From assembly GCF_000719095.1 (NCBI RefSeq), contig NZ_JOEH01000001.1, positions 62,001-126,000 of the forward strand: DNA of 64,000 bases, written 5' to 3'. Source of the DNA: Streptacidiphilus jeojiense. GTDB lineage: Bacteria > Actinomycetota > Actinomycetes > Streptomycetales > Streptomycetaceae. The notes under the pieces are model-generated. The model did no database searches, had not been told where the DNA came from, and worked only from the letters and a program-made list of their open reading frames with translations. Positions within the stretch are counted from its first letter, which is position 1, and every line of letters begins with the position of its first letter. Below are positions 16,840 to 27,036 of this stretch, one piece after another. Both the position numbers and the translations under genes were made by a program.

Positions 16840-18306
16840 GTCGGCGTTGCGGATCGCCTCGACGGCGGCCTGCAGCCGCCGGCCGTAGTCGGCGTCGGCC
16901 GCGTGGAAGAACGGCAGGACCCGCTCGACCACGTCGTCGCGGCCGACCGAGCCGATGGAGCCGGCCAGGTTGGCGATCAGACGCTCCTTCTCGCCGTCCG
17001 ACATCAGCCGGTACAGCTCGCCCGCCTGGAAGAAGTCGTCGTCCTTGGCGTGCGCCAGGGCCGCATGGGTGCCGGTCCAGCCGTGCACCGCGGTCGGGGC
17101 GGCCAGGGCCTGGTCGGTCTGGCGCGGGCCGTCGTAGGAGTTGGGCTCGTAGTTCTTGGCCCGGCCCGCGGTGTTGGCCGCGCCGAGGCCGTCCCGGCCG
17201 TAGTTCTGCGCGGTGGTGGCCCTGGGGGCGTTGACCGAGAGCTGGGTGTGGTTGACGCCCAGGCGGTACCGGTGCGCGTCCGCGTAGGCGAACAGCCGGC
17301 CCTGGAGCATCTTGTCGGGCGAGGGGCCGATGCCGGGGACGAAGTTGTTCGGCGAGAACGCGGCCTGCTCGACCTCGGCGAAGACGTTGTCGGGGTTGCG
17401 GTTCAGGACCAGTCGCCCGATCTTGTGCAGCGGGTAGTCCGCGTGCGGCCACACCTTGGTGAGGTCGAACGGGTTGAAGCGGTAGTCGGCCGCCTCGGCC
17501 ACCGGCATCAGCTGCACGTGCACCGTCCAGGACGGGAAGATGCCGCGCTCGATGGCCTGGTGCAGGTCGCGCTGGTGGCTGTCGGCGTCCTGGCCGACCA
17601 GCTCGGCCGCCTGGCCGGCGTCCAGGCTGCGCACGCCCTGGTTGGTCTTGAAGTGGTACTTCACCCAGTAGGCGGCGCCGTCGGCGGCGACCCACTGGTA
17701 GGTGTGCGAGCCGTAGCCGTTCATGTGGCGGTAGGAGGCCGGGATGCCGCGGTCGCCGAAGAGCCAGGTGATCTGGTGCAGCGACTCGGGCGAGTAGGAC
17801 CAGTAGTCCCAGACGTTGTCCGCCTCCTGCACGCCGGTGAACGGGTCGCGCTTCTGGGAGTGGATGAAGTCGGGGAACTTGATCGGGTCCTTGATGAAGA
17901 ACACCGGGGTGTTGTTGCCGACGAGGTCGTAGTTGCCCTCCTCGGTGTAGAACTTCAGCGCGAAGCCGCGGGGGTCGCGCACCGCGTCGCCGGCGCCGAG
18001 GTTGCCGGCCACGGTGGAGAAGCGCAGGAAGACCTCGGTGCGCTTGCCGACCGTGTTCAGGAAATTGGCACGGGTGTACGGGGTGACGTCGTCGGTCACC
18101 TCGAAGTAGCCGTAGGCGCCGGAACCGCGGGCGTGCACCACGCGCTCCGGGATGCGCTCGCGGTTGAACCGGGCGAGCTTCTCGATCAGCTGCTGGTCCT
18201 GGATCAGCACCGGGCCGCCGATGCCGGCCTGGGCGCTGTTCTGATTGTCGGCGACGGGCGCGCCGGACTCGGTGGTGAGGATTTTGGCGGTGCTGGTTTC
18301 AGGCAT
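16831..18306 (-). CDS. Monofunctional heme catalase
   Basis: A 491-residue small-subunit (clade 3 type) catalase that dismutates hydrogen peroxide in the cytosol. Seen: distal His58 in RVVHARGSGAYG, the conserved Asn in YDLVGNNTPVFFI (about 131), and the proximal heme-ligand Tyr in RLFAYADAHRYRLGVNH (about 340). ATG 18306 follows GAGG. It lies 69 bp downstream of allantoicase on the same strand with no hairpin between, so it is probably the last gene of the allB-alc operon. This would pair peroxide removal with urate oxidase, which makes hydrogen peroxide. Confidence 0.95.
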   Translation of the reverse strand: MPETSTAKILTTESGAPVADNQNSAQAGIGGPVLIQDQQLIEKLARFNRERIPERVVHARGSGAYGYFEVTDDVTPYTRANFLNTVGKRTEVFLRFSTVAGNLGAGDAVRDPRGFALKFYTEEGNYDLVGNNTPVFFIKDPIKFPDFIHSQKRDPFTGVQEADNVWDYWSYSPESLHQITWLFGDRGIPASYRHMNGYGSHTYQWVAADGAAYWVKYHFKTNQGVRSLDAGQAAELVGQDADSHQRDLHQAIERGIFPSWTVHVQLMPVAEAADYRFNPFDLTKVWPHADYPLHKIGRLVLNRNPDNVFAEVEQAAFSPNNFVPGIGPSPDKMLQGRLFAYADAHRYRLGVNHTQLSVNAPRATTAQNYGRDGLGAANTAGRAKNYEPNSYDGPRQTDQALAAPTAVHGWTGTHAALAHAKDDDFFQAGELYRLMSDGEKERLIANLAGSIGSVGRDDVVERVLPFFHAADADYGRRLQAAVEAIRNADEA

Positions 18307-18375
18307 GGCGGTACCTCGGTAGTGGCTCAGGGAAAGGTGAAGGGTGGTGCGGCAGCTGCTGGGCGGGCCGTCGTC

Positions 18376-19614
18376 TCAGACGCCCAGCAGCCGCCAGATC
18401 GCGGCCCGGCGGCGGGAGGTCTCCGCGCCGTCGGGGGTGTCGGCGGGCGCCAGTGCGGCAACCGCGGACTGCGCCGACGCGGCGTCAGCGAAAGGACGGG
18501 CTCCGGTGACTGACGCAGCCTCAGCTCGGGTCAGGCCGGCGTCGGTCAGGGCCTGCACCGCCTCCTCGACCGGCACCAGGTTGAACCAGCGCAGCGCCAG
18601 GGCCGCCCGTCCCGCCTCGGTGAGCCGGCCGGTGAGCCGCAGCCGGGCCACCCCGCCGTCCGGGAAGACGTTCAGCCGGGCGCCGTCGACCGGGCGCTGC
18701 GGGGCGACCCGGAAGCGGTGCCGGGTGTCGGGCTGGAGCCGGGTGCGCGGCAGCAGGTCGAACCACTCGCCGCTGGCGGCGTCGCGGCCGGATACCGAGG
18801 CCCAGCCCGGGCAGTTGGCGACGAAGTGGGTGGTGTCCAGCTCGATCGCCAGCACCTCGCCGGTGCCGGCCAGGTTGAGCTCGACCCAGTCGTTGTCCTT
18901 GTTGCGGCGCCGCCGGGTCTCCCAGCCCTCGCCCATGACCGCCGCGCGGCCCAGCGAGTTGAGGTTGTGCGGGGAGGAGAAGTAGCGGTCCGAGGCGCCG
19001 GTGGCGACGCCGCCGTGCTCCTGCGCGGCCAGGTCGAAGGTCAGCCCGTCCAGGTCGCGCGGGTCGGCGACGACCTCGCCGTGCACCCGGAGCCGCGCCA
19101 CGCCGCCGTCCGGCCAGATGTTGAGGCGGACATGGGTGAAGCGCTGCTCGCTGTCGACCGCGAACTCATGGGCGGTGTCGCCCTTGAGCGCGGTGCGGGG
19201 CACGATCTCGGTCCACTCGGCCGCGGCCAGCTCGGCCGGGGAGGGGTGGCCGGGGACGGAGGCGGCCTCGACCGAGGCGGTCTCCGGGTAGTTGCCGGTG
19301 AAGTGGGCGGTGTCGACGATGACGCCGCGGACCACGCCGGCCGCGCCCAGCCGGACCACCGCCCAGTCGTGGTCGTCGTCGGTGGGGTGCGGCTCGTCGG
19401 CGCCGGCGCCCCGGCGGCGGCGGGTCTCCCAGCCGTCCATGATCTGGCCCTTGTGCCCGAAGGTGTGCGGCCGGAACTCGGCGGCCGCAGCGACGATCAG
19501 GTTCTCCTTCTCGGCGAACAGCTCGTCATTGGCGTCCACCACGCCGGCGCCCAGACCGCGGGCTGCGAGGTTGACCAACTCGGTGAAGGCGGCGGGCTGC
19601 TGACTCTCGGTCAT
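18376..19614 (-). CDS. alc: Allantoicase
   Basis: A 412-residue allantoicase, which splits allantoate into urea and ureidoglycolate. It has the two homologous jelly-roll halves of the family (residues about 20-190 and 205-350): the first with [17 protein letters not shown] and [14 protein letters not shown], the second with [17 protein letters not shown] and [13 protein letters not shown], plus [10 protein letters not shown] and [10 protein letters not shown] at equivalent places. The C-terminal 60 residues form an extra helical segment ([20 protein letters not shown]). The ATG overlaps the allantoinase stop (ATGA), so the two are coupled. Confidence 0.95.
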   Translation of the reverse strand: MTESQQPAAFTELVNLAARGLGAGVVDANDELFAEKENLIVAAAAEFRPHTFGHKGQIMDGWETRRRRGAGADEPHPTDDDHDWAVVRLGAAGVVRGVIVDTAHFTGNYPETASVEAASVPGHPSPAELAAAEWTEIVPRTALKGDTAHEFAVDSEQRFTHVRLNIWPDGGVARLRVHGEVVADPRDLDGLTFDLAAQEHGGVATGASDRYFSSPHNLNSLGRAAVMGEGWETRRRRNKDNDWVELNLAGTGEVLAIELDTTHFVANCPGWASVSGRDAASGEWFDLLPRTRLQPDTRHRFRVAPQRPVDGARLNVFPDGGVARLRLTGRLTEAGRAALALRWFNLVPVEEAVQALTDAGLTRAEAASVTGARPFADAASAQSAVAALAPADTPDGAETSRRRAAIWRLLGV

Positions 19615-20975
19615 GCTTCTCCTCGGGCGATGATGCGGCCGATCGGACGGGCGTCAGCGTCGACGTCCACGACCTGGCCGCGAAGCCAGGTGGTACGGAC
19701 GGCGCCAGTCAGCGAACGGCCTGCGTACGGGGTTACGGGGTTGCGGTGGTGCAGGCCCTCGGGGTCGACGGTGAAGGCGGCGTCGGGGTCGAAGGCGACC
19801 AGGTCGGCGTCCTTGCCGGGGGCGATGGCCCCCTTCGTACACAGCCCGACCAGGGCCGCCGGGCCGGAGCTCATCCAGCGCACCACGTCGGCCAGGGCGA
19901 AGCCGCGGCGGCGGGCCTCGGTCCAGATGGCCGGCAGGCCGAGCTGGAGCGAGGCGATGCCGCCCCAGGCGGCGGCGAAGTCGCCGTTGCCGCCGTAGCG
20001 GGCGAGGTGCTTGAGGTCCGGCGTGGACGGCGAGTGGTCGGACACCACCGCCGCGAACTCCCCGTCCGCCAGGGCCTGCCAGAGCAGGTCGCGGTTGGAC
20101 TCGTCGCGGATCGGCGGGCAGCACTTGAAGGCGGTGTCGCCGTCCGGGACCTGCTCGGCGGCCAGTGTGAGGTAATGCGGGCAGGTCTCGGCGGTGACCT
20201 GGACGCCGTCGGCGCGGGCCTGCCGCAGCAGCGGCAGCACGGCGGCCGAGGAGACGTGCAGGATGTGCACCCGGGCGCCGGTGCGCCGGGCGGCGGCCAG
20301 CAGGCCGGCCACCGCGGTGGCCTCGGCGTCGTCCGGCCGGGAGGCCAGGAAGTCCGAGTAGTGCGGGCCGGGCTGCTGCGGTGCGGCATCCAGGACGGCG
20401 GGGTCCTCGGCGTGGATGATGGCCAGGGCGCCGATCCGGGCCTGCTCGGCGAGGGCCTCTTCGAGTTGACCGCCCGTCAGATGCGGGAACTCGTCCACCC
20501 CGGACGGGGCGAGGAAGCTCTTGAAGCCGAACACCCCGGCCCGGTACAGCGGTTCGAGATCCGCGGTGTTGCCGGGGATCGCACCGCCCCAGAGGCCGAC
20601 GTCGACGAAGGTCTGGCCGTCGGCGACCTTGCGCTTGGCCTCCAGGTTGGCGACCGTGGTGGTCGGCGGGATGGAGTTCAGCGGCATGTCCACGATGGTG
20701 GTCACGCCGCCGGCGGCGGCCGCGCGGGTGGCGGTGGCGAAGCCCTCCCACTCGGTCCGCCCCGGCTCGTTGACGTGCACGTGGCTGTCGACCAGACCGG
20801 GCAGCAGGGCCAGGTCGCCCAGGTCGACCAGGTCGGTCCGGGTACCGTCGTTCTGGCCACCGTCGGCCTGCCCGTAGGGCAGCACCTCGACGATCTTCCC
20901 CTCGCGGACCACGACATCGGCGGCCTGCTCGCCCTCGGGGAGGACGGCGCGACGGGATCGGAAGACCTGGGTCAA
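19611..20975 (-). CDS. allB: Allantoinase
   Basis: A 454-residue zinc amidohydrolase that opens allantoin to allantoate. Metal-site motifs are intact: [16 protein letters not shown], the lysine to be carbamylated in [23 protein letters not shown] and VSDHSPST. The start is TTG 20975, chosen because GGAGG lies 5 bp before it and no other in-frame start fits. A promoter with TTGACG and TAGTCT lies 62-91 bp upstream and overlaps an operator-like sequence. It heads the operon allB-alc-catalase. Confidence 0.95.
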   Translation of the reverse strand: MTQVFRSRRAVLPEGEQAADVVVREGKIVEVLPYGQADGGQNDGTRTDLVDLGDLALLPGLVDSHVHVNEPGRTEWEGFATATRAAAAGGVTTIVDMPLNSIPPTTTVANLEAKRKVADGQTFVDVGLWGGAIPGNTADLEPLYRAGVFGFKSFLAPSGVDEFPHLTGGQLEEALAEQARIGALAIIHAEDPAVLDAAPQQPGPHYSDFLASRPDDAEATAVAGLLAAARRTGARVHILHVSSAAVLPLLRQARADGVQVTAETCPHYLTLAAEQVPDGDTAFKCCPPIRDESNRDLLWQALADGEFAAVVSDHSPSTPDLKHLARYGGNGDFAAAWGGIASLQLGLPAIWTEARRRGFALADVVRWMSSGPAALVGLCTKGAIAPGKDADLVAFDPDAAFTVDPEGLHHRNPVTPYAGRSLTGAVRTTWLRGQVVDVDADARPIGRIIARGEA

Positions 20976-21036
20976 CTCAACCTCCGGGATCGGTGCTGCG
21001 GCGCGGAACGGATGCTGCGGCTCAGGTGGTAGGGGG

Positions 21037-21068
21037 AGACTACGGGCGGCTTCAACAAAACGTCAACG
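21037..21068 (-). promoter_or_regulatory. allB promoter with overlapping operator-like sequence
   Basis: On the minus strand: -35 TTGACG (21066-21061), 18-bp spacer, -10 TAGTCT (21042-21037). Plus-strand TTCAACAAAACGTCAACG (21051-21068) covers the -35; its TTCAACA half matches the sites at 26967 and 33480, while the other half is degenerate. GTTGACGTTTTGT is shared with the pucR upstream region. Confidence 0.55.
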
Positions 21069-21093
21069 TTCGAATCTCCACATCGCCCGGCGG

Positions 21094-22245
21094 TCAGAGC
21101 AGGAAGCGTTGAGCGATCTGCTCCCCGGCCAGCTCGGCCAGCTCGGCGGCACGGGCGATGCTCTCGGCCGCCGTCGCCCCCGGACCGGCCAGCGCCGCGA
21201 GTTCGTAGGCGGCGGCGAAGCCGGCGCCGCGCCAGGCGGGCGCGTCGAGTTCGAGTCGGCCTGCCACGGCGACCACCGGGACCCCCGCCCCTGCGGCCGC
21301 CGCGGCGACCCCGGCGGGGGCCTTGCCGTGCAGTGTCTGCACGTCCAGGCATCCCTCGCCGGTCACGACCAGGCCGGCTCCCCGCACGGCCCGGTCGAAG
21401 CCCAGCAGATCGAGCAGCAGCTCGATCCCGGGCCGCATACGGGCCCCCAGCAGCGCCATCGCGCCGAAGCCCAGTCCGCCGGCGGCGCCGGCCCCCGGGG
21501 CCTCGCGCAGTTCGGTGCCGGTGGCCTTGGCGACGGCGTCGGCCCAGTGCGCGAGGGCCGCGTCCAGCTCGGCCACGTCCGCCGGGCCCGCGCCCTTCTG
21601 CGGGCCGTAGACGGCGGGGGCGCCGCGCTCGCCGAGCAGCGGGTTGTCGACGTCGCTGGCGATCACCACCTCGACCCCGCGGAGCGCTCCCGCGACGGGT
21701 CCGAGGTCGAGATGGTGCAGCCGGCTCAGGGCGGCGCCGCCAGGGGGGAGATCGGTGCCCTCGGCGTCCTGCAGCGTCGCGCCGAGGGCCTGGACCAGGC
21801 CGGCGCCGCCGTCGGTGCAGGCGACTCCGCCCAGGCCGAGGACGATCCGGGTGCAGCCGAGGTCCAGCGCCCGGGCGACCAACTGCCCGGTGCCGTAGCT
21901 GCTCGCCGTCAGCGGCGCCGGAACCCCGCCGGGGAGCAGCGTCAGCCCGCTGGCCTGCGCGGCCTCCACCACGGCGGTGTCCTCGCGGACGGCTATGGCC
22001 GCCTCGACCGGCTCGCCGGTCGGGCCGCTCACCGTCAGCGCGACGCGGCGGTAGCCCGCCGCGAGCGCGGCCAGCACGGTCCCCTCGCCGCCGTCGGCGA
22101 CGGGGAGGGTACGGACGTCGGTGCCGGGCGCGGTCCGCAGGATGCCTGCGGCGATGTGCTCGGCGGCTTCGGCAGCGGTCAGGCTGCCCTTGAACTTGTC
22201 GGGTGCGACGACCACATGACCGGTGGTCTCCTGCTGCTGGGTCAT
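21094..22245 (-). CDS. glxK: Glycerate kinase
   Basis: A 383-residue GarK/GlxK-type glycerate kinase, which phosphorylates D-glycerate made from glyoxylate by Gcl and GlxR. The family start VVVAPDKFKGSLTAAEAAEHI, PVADGGEGT, GTGQLVARAL, LGLGGVACTDGGAGL and VTGEGCLDVQTLHGKAP are all present. ATG 22245 has GAGGA upstream and matches family length; ATG 22278, 33 bp upstream, has an even stronger GGAGGAG at 7 bp and would add 11 residues (MYGANRKIEDA), so the start is uncertain. It is the last gene of the glyoxylate cluster, after a 190-bp gap behind gcl. Confidence 0.92.
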   Translation of the reverse strand: MTQQQETTGHVVVAPDKFKGSLTAAEAAEHIAAGILRTAPGTDVRTLPVADGGEGTVLAALAAGYRRVALTVSGPTGEPVEAAIAVREDTAVVEAAQASGLTLLPGGVPAPLTASSYGTGQLVARALDLGCTRIVLGLGGVACTDGGAGLVQALGATLQDAEGTDLPPGGAALSRLHHLDLGPVAGALRGVEVVIASDVDNPLLGERGAPAVYGPQKGAGPADVAELDAALAHWADAVAKATGTELREAPGAGAAGGLGFGAMALLGARMRPGIELLLDLLGFDRAVRGAGLVVTGEGCLDVQTLHGKAPAGVAAAAAGAGVPVVAVAGRLELDAPAWRGAGFAAAYELAALAGPGATAAESIARAAELAELAGEQIAQRFLL

Positions 22246-22299
22246 CGCGTCCTCAATCTTCCGGTTTGCGCCATACATGGTGGGTCTCCTCCCGGCGGC

Positions 22300-22435
22300 G
22301 CGGGCACGACCGGATTCCATCATGGGATGGGTCACGCCGCCGAGAGGAAGATCAGGAGGCGTCGCGCGCAGCGCGCCCTTGGAAGGGTGGTGGCGGGCGA
22401 CGGGTGGGCCCCCCGCGTCGGCGGGCACGACCGGA
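22300..22435. repeat. Pair of 15-bp direct repeats between gcl and glxK
   Basis: GCGGGCACGACCGGA occurs at 22300-22314 and again at 22421-22435. The bases following each (TTCCATC, ATGGATC) are partly complementary. May be a binding-site pair for glxK or the remains of a duplication. Confidence 0.5.
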
Positions 22436-22469
22436 ATGGATCTACCGGCGCGGGGGGAGTCGGTGGGGG

Positions 22470-24251
<1,782 letters not shown>

Positions 24252-24252
24252 G

Positions 24253-25137
24253 TCAGTTGACCTTCCGTCCGGCGAGGCGCTCGACGCCGCGCAGCAGTGC
24301 CGAGTGGTCCAGCGAACCGTCGCCGTTGGCCCGGGCCGAGGCGACCAGCTGGGCGACCAGGGAGCCGACCGGCAGCGGCGCCTCGACGGCGCGGGCGGCG
24401 GCGGTGACGATGCCCATGTCCTTGTGGTGCAGGTCGATCCGGAAGCCCGGGGCGAACTGGCGGTCGACCATGTTGGCCTTCTTGCGGTTCAGCACGGTGG
24501 AACCGGCGAGGCCGCCCGCGAGCACGTCCAGCGCGGCCTGGAGGTCGACGCCGGCGTTCTCCAGGAAGACCACGGCCTCGGCCACGACCTGGATGTTGAC
24601 CGCGACGATCAGCTGGTTGGCGGCCTTGACGGTCTGTCCGGCGCCGGCCGGGCCGACGTGGATGACCGTGGTGCCCAGCACGTCGAACAGCGGCTTGGCC
24701 TCGGCGAAGTCGGCGGCGCCGCCGCCGACCATGATCGAGAGAACCGCCTCGATCGCACCGGCCTCGCCACCGGACACCGGGGCGTCCAGGGTGCGGATCC
24801 CCTTCGCGGCGGCGGCCTCGGCGACCTTGATGGAGGTCTGCGGGGTGATGCTGCTCATGTCGATGACCAGGGTGCCGGGCTTGGCGTTCTCCAGGACACC
24901 GCCCTCACCCAGGATCACCTGCTCGACCTGCGGGTCGGCGGGGACCATGGTGATGACCACCTCGGCCTCGGCGACGGCCTCGGCAATGCTGGTCGCTGCG
25001 CGACCGCCGTCGGCCACGAGCTTGTCGATGGCCGGCTGGGTCAGGTTGTACCCGGTGACCGTGTGCCCGGCCTTGACCAGGTTGGCAGCCATCGGGCTGC
25101 CCATGATCCCGAGGCCGATAAAGGCGATCCTGCTCAT
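24253..25137 (-). CDS. glxR: 2-hydroxy-3-oxopropionate (tartronate semialdehyde) reductase
   Basis: A 294-residue NAD(P)H-dependent reductase of the 3-hydroxyisobutyrate dehydrogenase family that turns tartronate semialdehyde into D-glycerate. Seen: dinucleotide motif [18 protein letters not shown] at the N-terminus, substrate motif [11 protein letters not shown] (about 117-127), and catalytic Lys in [12 protein letters not shown] (about 168). GGAG lies 7 bp before ATG 25137. It is separated from the upstream hyi gene by a repeat hairpin (25196-25256), so it may be partly uncoupled from hyi expression or have its own promoter; I see none that is convincing. Confidence 0.95.
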   Translation of the reverse strand: MSRIAFIGLGIMGSPMAANLVKAGHTVTGYNLTQPAIDKLVADGGRAATSIAEAVAEAEVVITMVPADPQVEQVILGEGGVLENAKPGTLVIDMSSITPQTSIKVAEAAAAKGIRTLDAPVSGGEAGAIEAVLSIMVGGGAADFAEAKPLFDVLGTTVIHVGPAGAGQTVKAANQLIVAVNIQVVAEAVVFLENAGVDLQAALDVLAGGLAGSTVLNRKKANMVDRQFAPGFRIDLHHKDMGIVTAAARAVEAPLPVGSLVAQLVASARANGDGSLDHSALLRGVERLAGRKVN

Positions 25138-25195
25138 TGGTTACTCCAAAACAAGTGAGGGTCAGTCAAGGGCCGAGGGAGGCTGCAACCAGATG

Positions 25196-25256
25196 GGGGC
25201 GCGGGGAACTGCGCTCTACGGAGGTGCACGGTTGGCAGCGCAGTTCCCCGCGCCCC
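25196..25256. repeat. Intergenic hairpin repeat, perfect 19-bp arms
   Basis: GGGGCGCGGGGAACTGCGC (25196-25214) and its complement (25238-25256) around a 23-base loop. The loop and right-arm edge (25214-25241) match 53683-53710 in 27 of 28 positions. It lies between hyi and glxR, which point the same way, so here it would act as a terminator or mRNA stabiliser inside a cluster. Confidence 0.85.
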
Positions 25257-25271
25257 TAAGGCAGTCAGTGG

Positions 25272-26141
25272 TTAGGCCCGTGCACTGGTGCGCAGGTCCC
25301 GGGGCAGCCAGGCGAAGGGGTCCTGCTCCGGTCCGGCCTTGTACTCCAGGCCGACGTAGCCGGTGTAGCCCACGCCGTCGAGACGGCTCAGCAGGGACGG
25401 GAAGTCCAGTTCGCCGGAGCCCGGGAAGTTGCGGGCCGGGGCGTCGGCCACCTGTACGTGGCCGATGCGGTCGGCGTAGGTGTCGATGACCGACACGAGG
25501 TCCTCGCCGTTGCGGGCCAAGTGGTAGAGGTCGCAGAGGAAGCGGGTGTTGTCGAGTCCGGTGACCGCGTTGACCTGGTCCACCACCGCGACCGCGTCCT
25601 TGCTGGAGAGCAGCCCGTACAGTGGCGCCTCCGGCGCGTTCAGCGCCTCGACCAGCAGGGTCGCGCCGATGCCGTGCGCGGCGTGCGCGGCCAGGGTGAG
25701 GTTCTCCAGCGCCAGCTCGTCCTGGACCTTGAGGTCCACCCCCTCCACCCGGTTGCCGTAGAGGGCGTTCAGCGAGCGGCAGCCGAGCGAGTCGGCGAGG
25801 CCGACCGCGACCGCGATGTTGTCGCGGAACTGCTGGGACTCGGCCGGGCGGGAGAGCAGGCCCTTGGAGCCCGCGGCCATGTTCCCGGCGTCGAAGTTGA
25901 GCCCGGTGAGCTGCACGCCGGCATCGGTGAAGGCGCGGCGCAGCGCGTCCAGGTCGCTGTCGGGCGGGGTGGGGCCGTCCAGGGTCCACCAGAGTTCGGC
26001 GGCGTCGAAGCCGGCTGCCGCCGCCGCGGCGGGGCGCTCGAACAGCGGGAGCTCGGTGAAGAGGATCGACAGGTTCACGGTCCAGCGCTGGTCGAGCCAG
26101 TTGTGCTGCTTCTGCGCGGCGGCGGTCATGCGGTCACCCAT
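25272..26141 (-). CDS. hyi: Hydroxypyruvate isomerase (TIM-barrel)
   Basis: A 289-residue xylose-isomerase-like TIM barrel of the Hyi family, which interconverts hydroxypyruvate and tartronate semialdehyde in the glyoxylate route. Motifs: NLSILFTELPLFERPAAAAA, GFDAAELWW, LVEALNAPEAP with the metal-binding glutamate, FLCDLYHLARNGED, IGHVQVADAPARN, and GYVGLEYKAGPEQDPF at the end. Start ATG 26141 or ATG 26129; neither has a strong ribosome site. The promoter at 26181-26211 leaves a short leader containing the 15-bp dyad 26146-26160. It is the first gene of the cluster hyi, glxR, gcl, glxK. Confidence 0.9.
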   Translation of the reverse strand: MGDRMTAAAQKQHNWLDQRWTVNLSILFTELPLFERPAAAAAAGFDAAELWWTLDGPTPPDSDLDALRRAFTDAGVQLTGLNFDAGNMAAGSKGLLSRPAESQQFRDNIAVAVGLADSLGCRSLNALYGNRVEGVDLKVQDELALENLTLAAHAAHGIGATLLVEALNAPEAPLYGLLSSKDAVAVVDQVNAVTGLDNTRFLCDLYHLARNGEDLVSVIDTYADRIGHVQVADAPARNFPGSGELDFPSLLSRLDGVGYTGYVGLEYKAGPEQDPFAWLPRDLRTSARA

Positions 26142-26145
26142 TCAA

Positions 26146-26160
26146 TTCCACGATACGGAA
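26146..26160. promoter_or_regulatory. 15-bp dyad in the hyi leader, probable IclR/AllR operator
   Basis: TTCCACGATACGGAA has the TTCC-N7-GGAA symmetry usual for IclR-family operators and differs at two positions from the sequence at 33462-33476 between malate synthase and the AllR-like gene. It sits just downstream of the predicted hyi transcription start. Confidence 0.6.
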
Positions 26161-26180
26161 GCTCGTTTCTGCTTGATGGA

Positions 26181-26211
26181 ACTATCGCACGAGGCCGCGA
26201 GTCACTGTCAA
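26181..26211 (-). promoter_or_regulatory. Candidate hyi promoter
   Basis: Minus strand TTGACA (26211-26206), 19-bp spacer, GATAGT (26186-26181). The spacer is slightly long. The predicted start is near 26174. Confidence 0.5.
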
Positions 26212-26220
26212 GGGCCGCCG

Positions 26221-26233
26221 CAACAAAATGTTG
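26221..26233. promoter_or_regulatory. CAACA-N3-TGTTG palindrome between hyi and the small-gene pair
   Basis: CAACAAAATGTTG, a perfect 5-3-5 palindrome placed 10 bp behind the hyi -35 and 55 bp before the gene at 26289. Same motif at 26967 and 33480. Confidence 0.55.
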
Positions 26234-26256
26234 AAAATGGCCGATCGGCACTCCGC

Positions 26257-26282
26257 CCGACCGCACAGCGGTCGGATACGCT
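26257..26282 (+). promoter_or_regulatory. Inverted repeat and -10 box before the small-gene pair
   Basis: CCGACCGC-ACA-GCGGTCGG (26257-26275) directly precedes TACGCT (26277-26282), which stands 6 bp before GTG 26289. The geometry suggests a leaderless transcript with a repressor site abutting the -10. Confidence 0.45.
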
Positions 26283-26288
26283 GCGCCC

Positions 26289-26567
26289 GTGCGATTGAAG
26301 GTGGAGTTCACGACAGAGCCGTTCGAACTCGACGGCTTCCCCGACCATGCCAAGGCCGCCCGTCGCGCCGTGGACGAGGCGGGACTGACGGTCGACGTCG
26401 GCCCGTTCGGCACCAGCGCGGAGGGGGAGGCCGCGGCCGCCCTCGCGGCCGTGGAGCGACTGCTCCGGGAGACCCTGGCCAGCGGCGCCACCCGGATCTC
26501 GCTCCAGGTCAGCACCCTGGACGAGGCCGGCCGGCCGATAGCCGAGCGAGAGGAGGACGGCGCATGA
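26289..26567 (+). CDS. Small protein resembling the MTH1187/YkoF thiamine-binding family
   Basis: A 92-residue acidic protein (MRLKVEFTTEPFELDGFP at the start, GLTVDVGPFGTSAEGE in the middle, GATRISLQVSTLD near the end). The alternating strand-helix pattern and GP(F/I)GTS-like turn resemble the thiamine-binding (DUF77/MTH1187) fold, but the assignment is tentative. GTG 26289 is probably leaderless (TACGCT 6 bp upstream). It overlaps the following HTH gene by ATGA and is divergent from hyi. A role in sensing a ligand for the HTH partner would be consistent with the coupling, but that is inference. Confidence 0.65.
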   Translation: MRLKVEFTTEPFELDGFPDHAKAARRAVDEAGLTVDVGPFGTSAEGEAAAALAAVERLLRETLASGATRISLQVSTLDEAGRPIAEREEDGA

Positions 26568-26944
26568 GCCGCGAGGAGCACCCGCTGGCACAGGCCATCA
26601 AGCCGCTCCTGGACGCCGTCGGCGCCACCGCGGTCAGCCCTGCCGAGGCCCGGCCGGACGACGTGCTGCTGGAGTGGGAGGAGCAGCCGGCCGTCGCCGT
26701 GCGACTGCCCGGACTGGAGAGCGCGCTGGACCGGCTGCTCGGCGAGGTGCGCCGGCAGTTCGGCGGCGTCGAGCTGACCGCGCTGGACCGCGCCAGCAAG
26801 CAGCGGGTGGTGGCACAGCTGGAGGAGCGCGGCGCCTTCACCATCCGGCACGGCGTGGAGACCGTCGCGGCGGCGCTCGGCGTCAGCCGCTTCACGGTCT
26901 ACAACTACCTCAACCGGCAGCAGGCGACCACGAAGGACGCCTGA
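26564..26944 (+). CDS. Small helix-turn-helix protein in the urate operon region
   Basis: A 126-residue protein with an N-terminal alpha/beta segment (VLLEWEEQPAVAVRLPGLE) and a C-terminal helix-turn-helix: ERGAFTIRHGVETVAAALG then VSRFTVYNYLNRQQ, where the recognition helix is SRFTVYNYLN. AGGAGG lies 7 bp before ATG 26564. It overlaps the preceding gene by ATGA and ends 92 bp before OHCU decarboxylase. It is likely a DNA-binding regulator of the neighbouring urate genes, though no target is shown by the sequence. No close family name is assigned. Confidence 0.75.
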   Translation: MSREEHPLAQAIKPLLDAVGATAVSPAEARPDDVLLEWEEQPAVAVRLPGLESALDRLLGEVRRQFGGVELTALDRASKQRVVAQLEERGAFTIRHGVETVAAALGVSRFTVYNYLNRQQATTKDA

Positions 26945-26966
26945 ACGCCGACGCGCAACACTTTTT

Positions 26967-27005
26967 CAACAAACTGTTGACGTACGGCGGTGGTGGACCT
27001 AGCTT
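26967..27005 (+). promoter_or_regulatory. uraD promoter overlapped by a CAACA-N3-TGTTG operator
   Basis: -35 TTGACG (26977-26982), 17-bp spacer, -10 TAGCTT (27000-27005). The palindrome CAACAAACTGTTG (26967-26979) covers the first half of the -35, and another CAACA half is at 26956-26960. A repressor bound here would block RNA polymerase. The start would be near 27012, 25 bp before the uraD GTG. Confidence 0.65.
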
Positions 27006-27036
27006 TTGGTGACACCCCCCTCGTAGGAGGTCATCC

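Noticed and set aside
26219..26240. The CAACA palindrome as a CRISPR-like or attachment repeat
   Set aside because: Copies are far apart and lie at promoters, as expected for operators.
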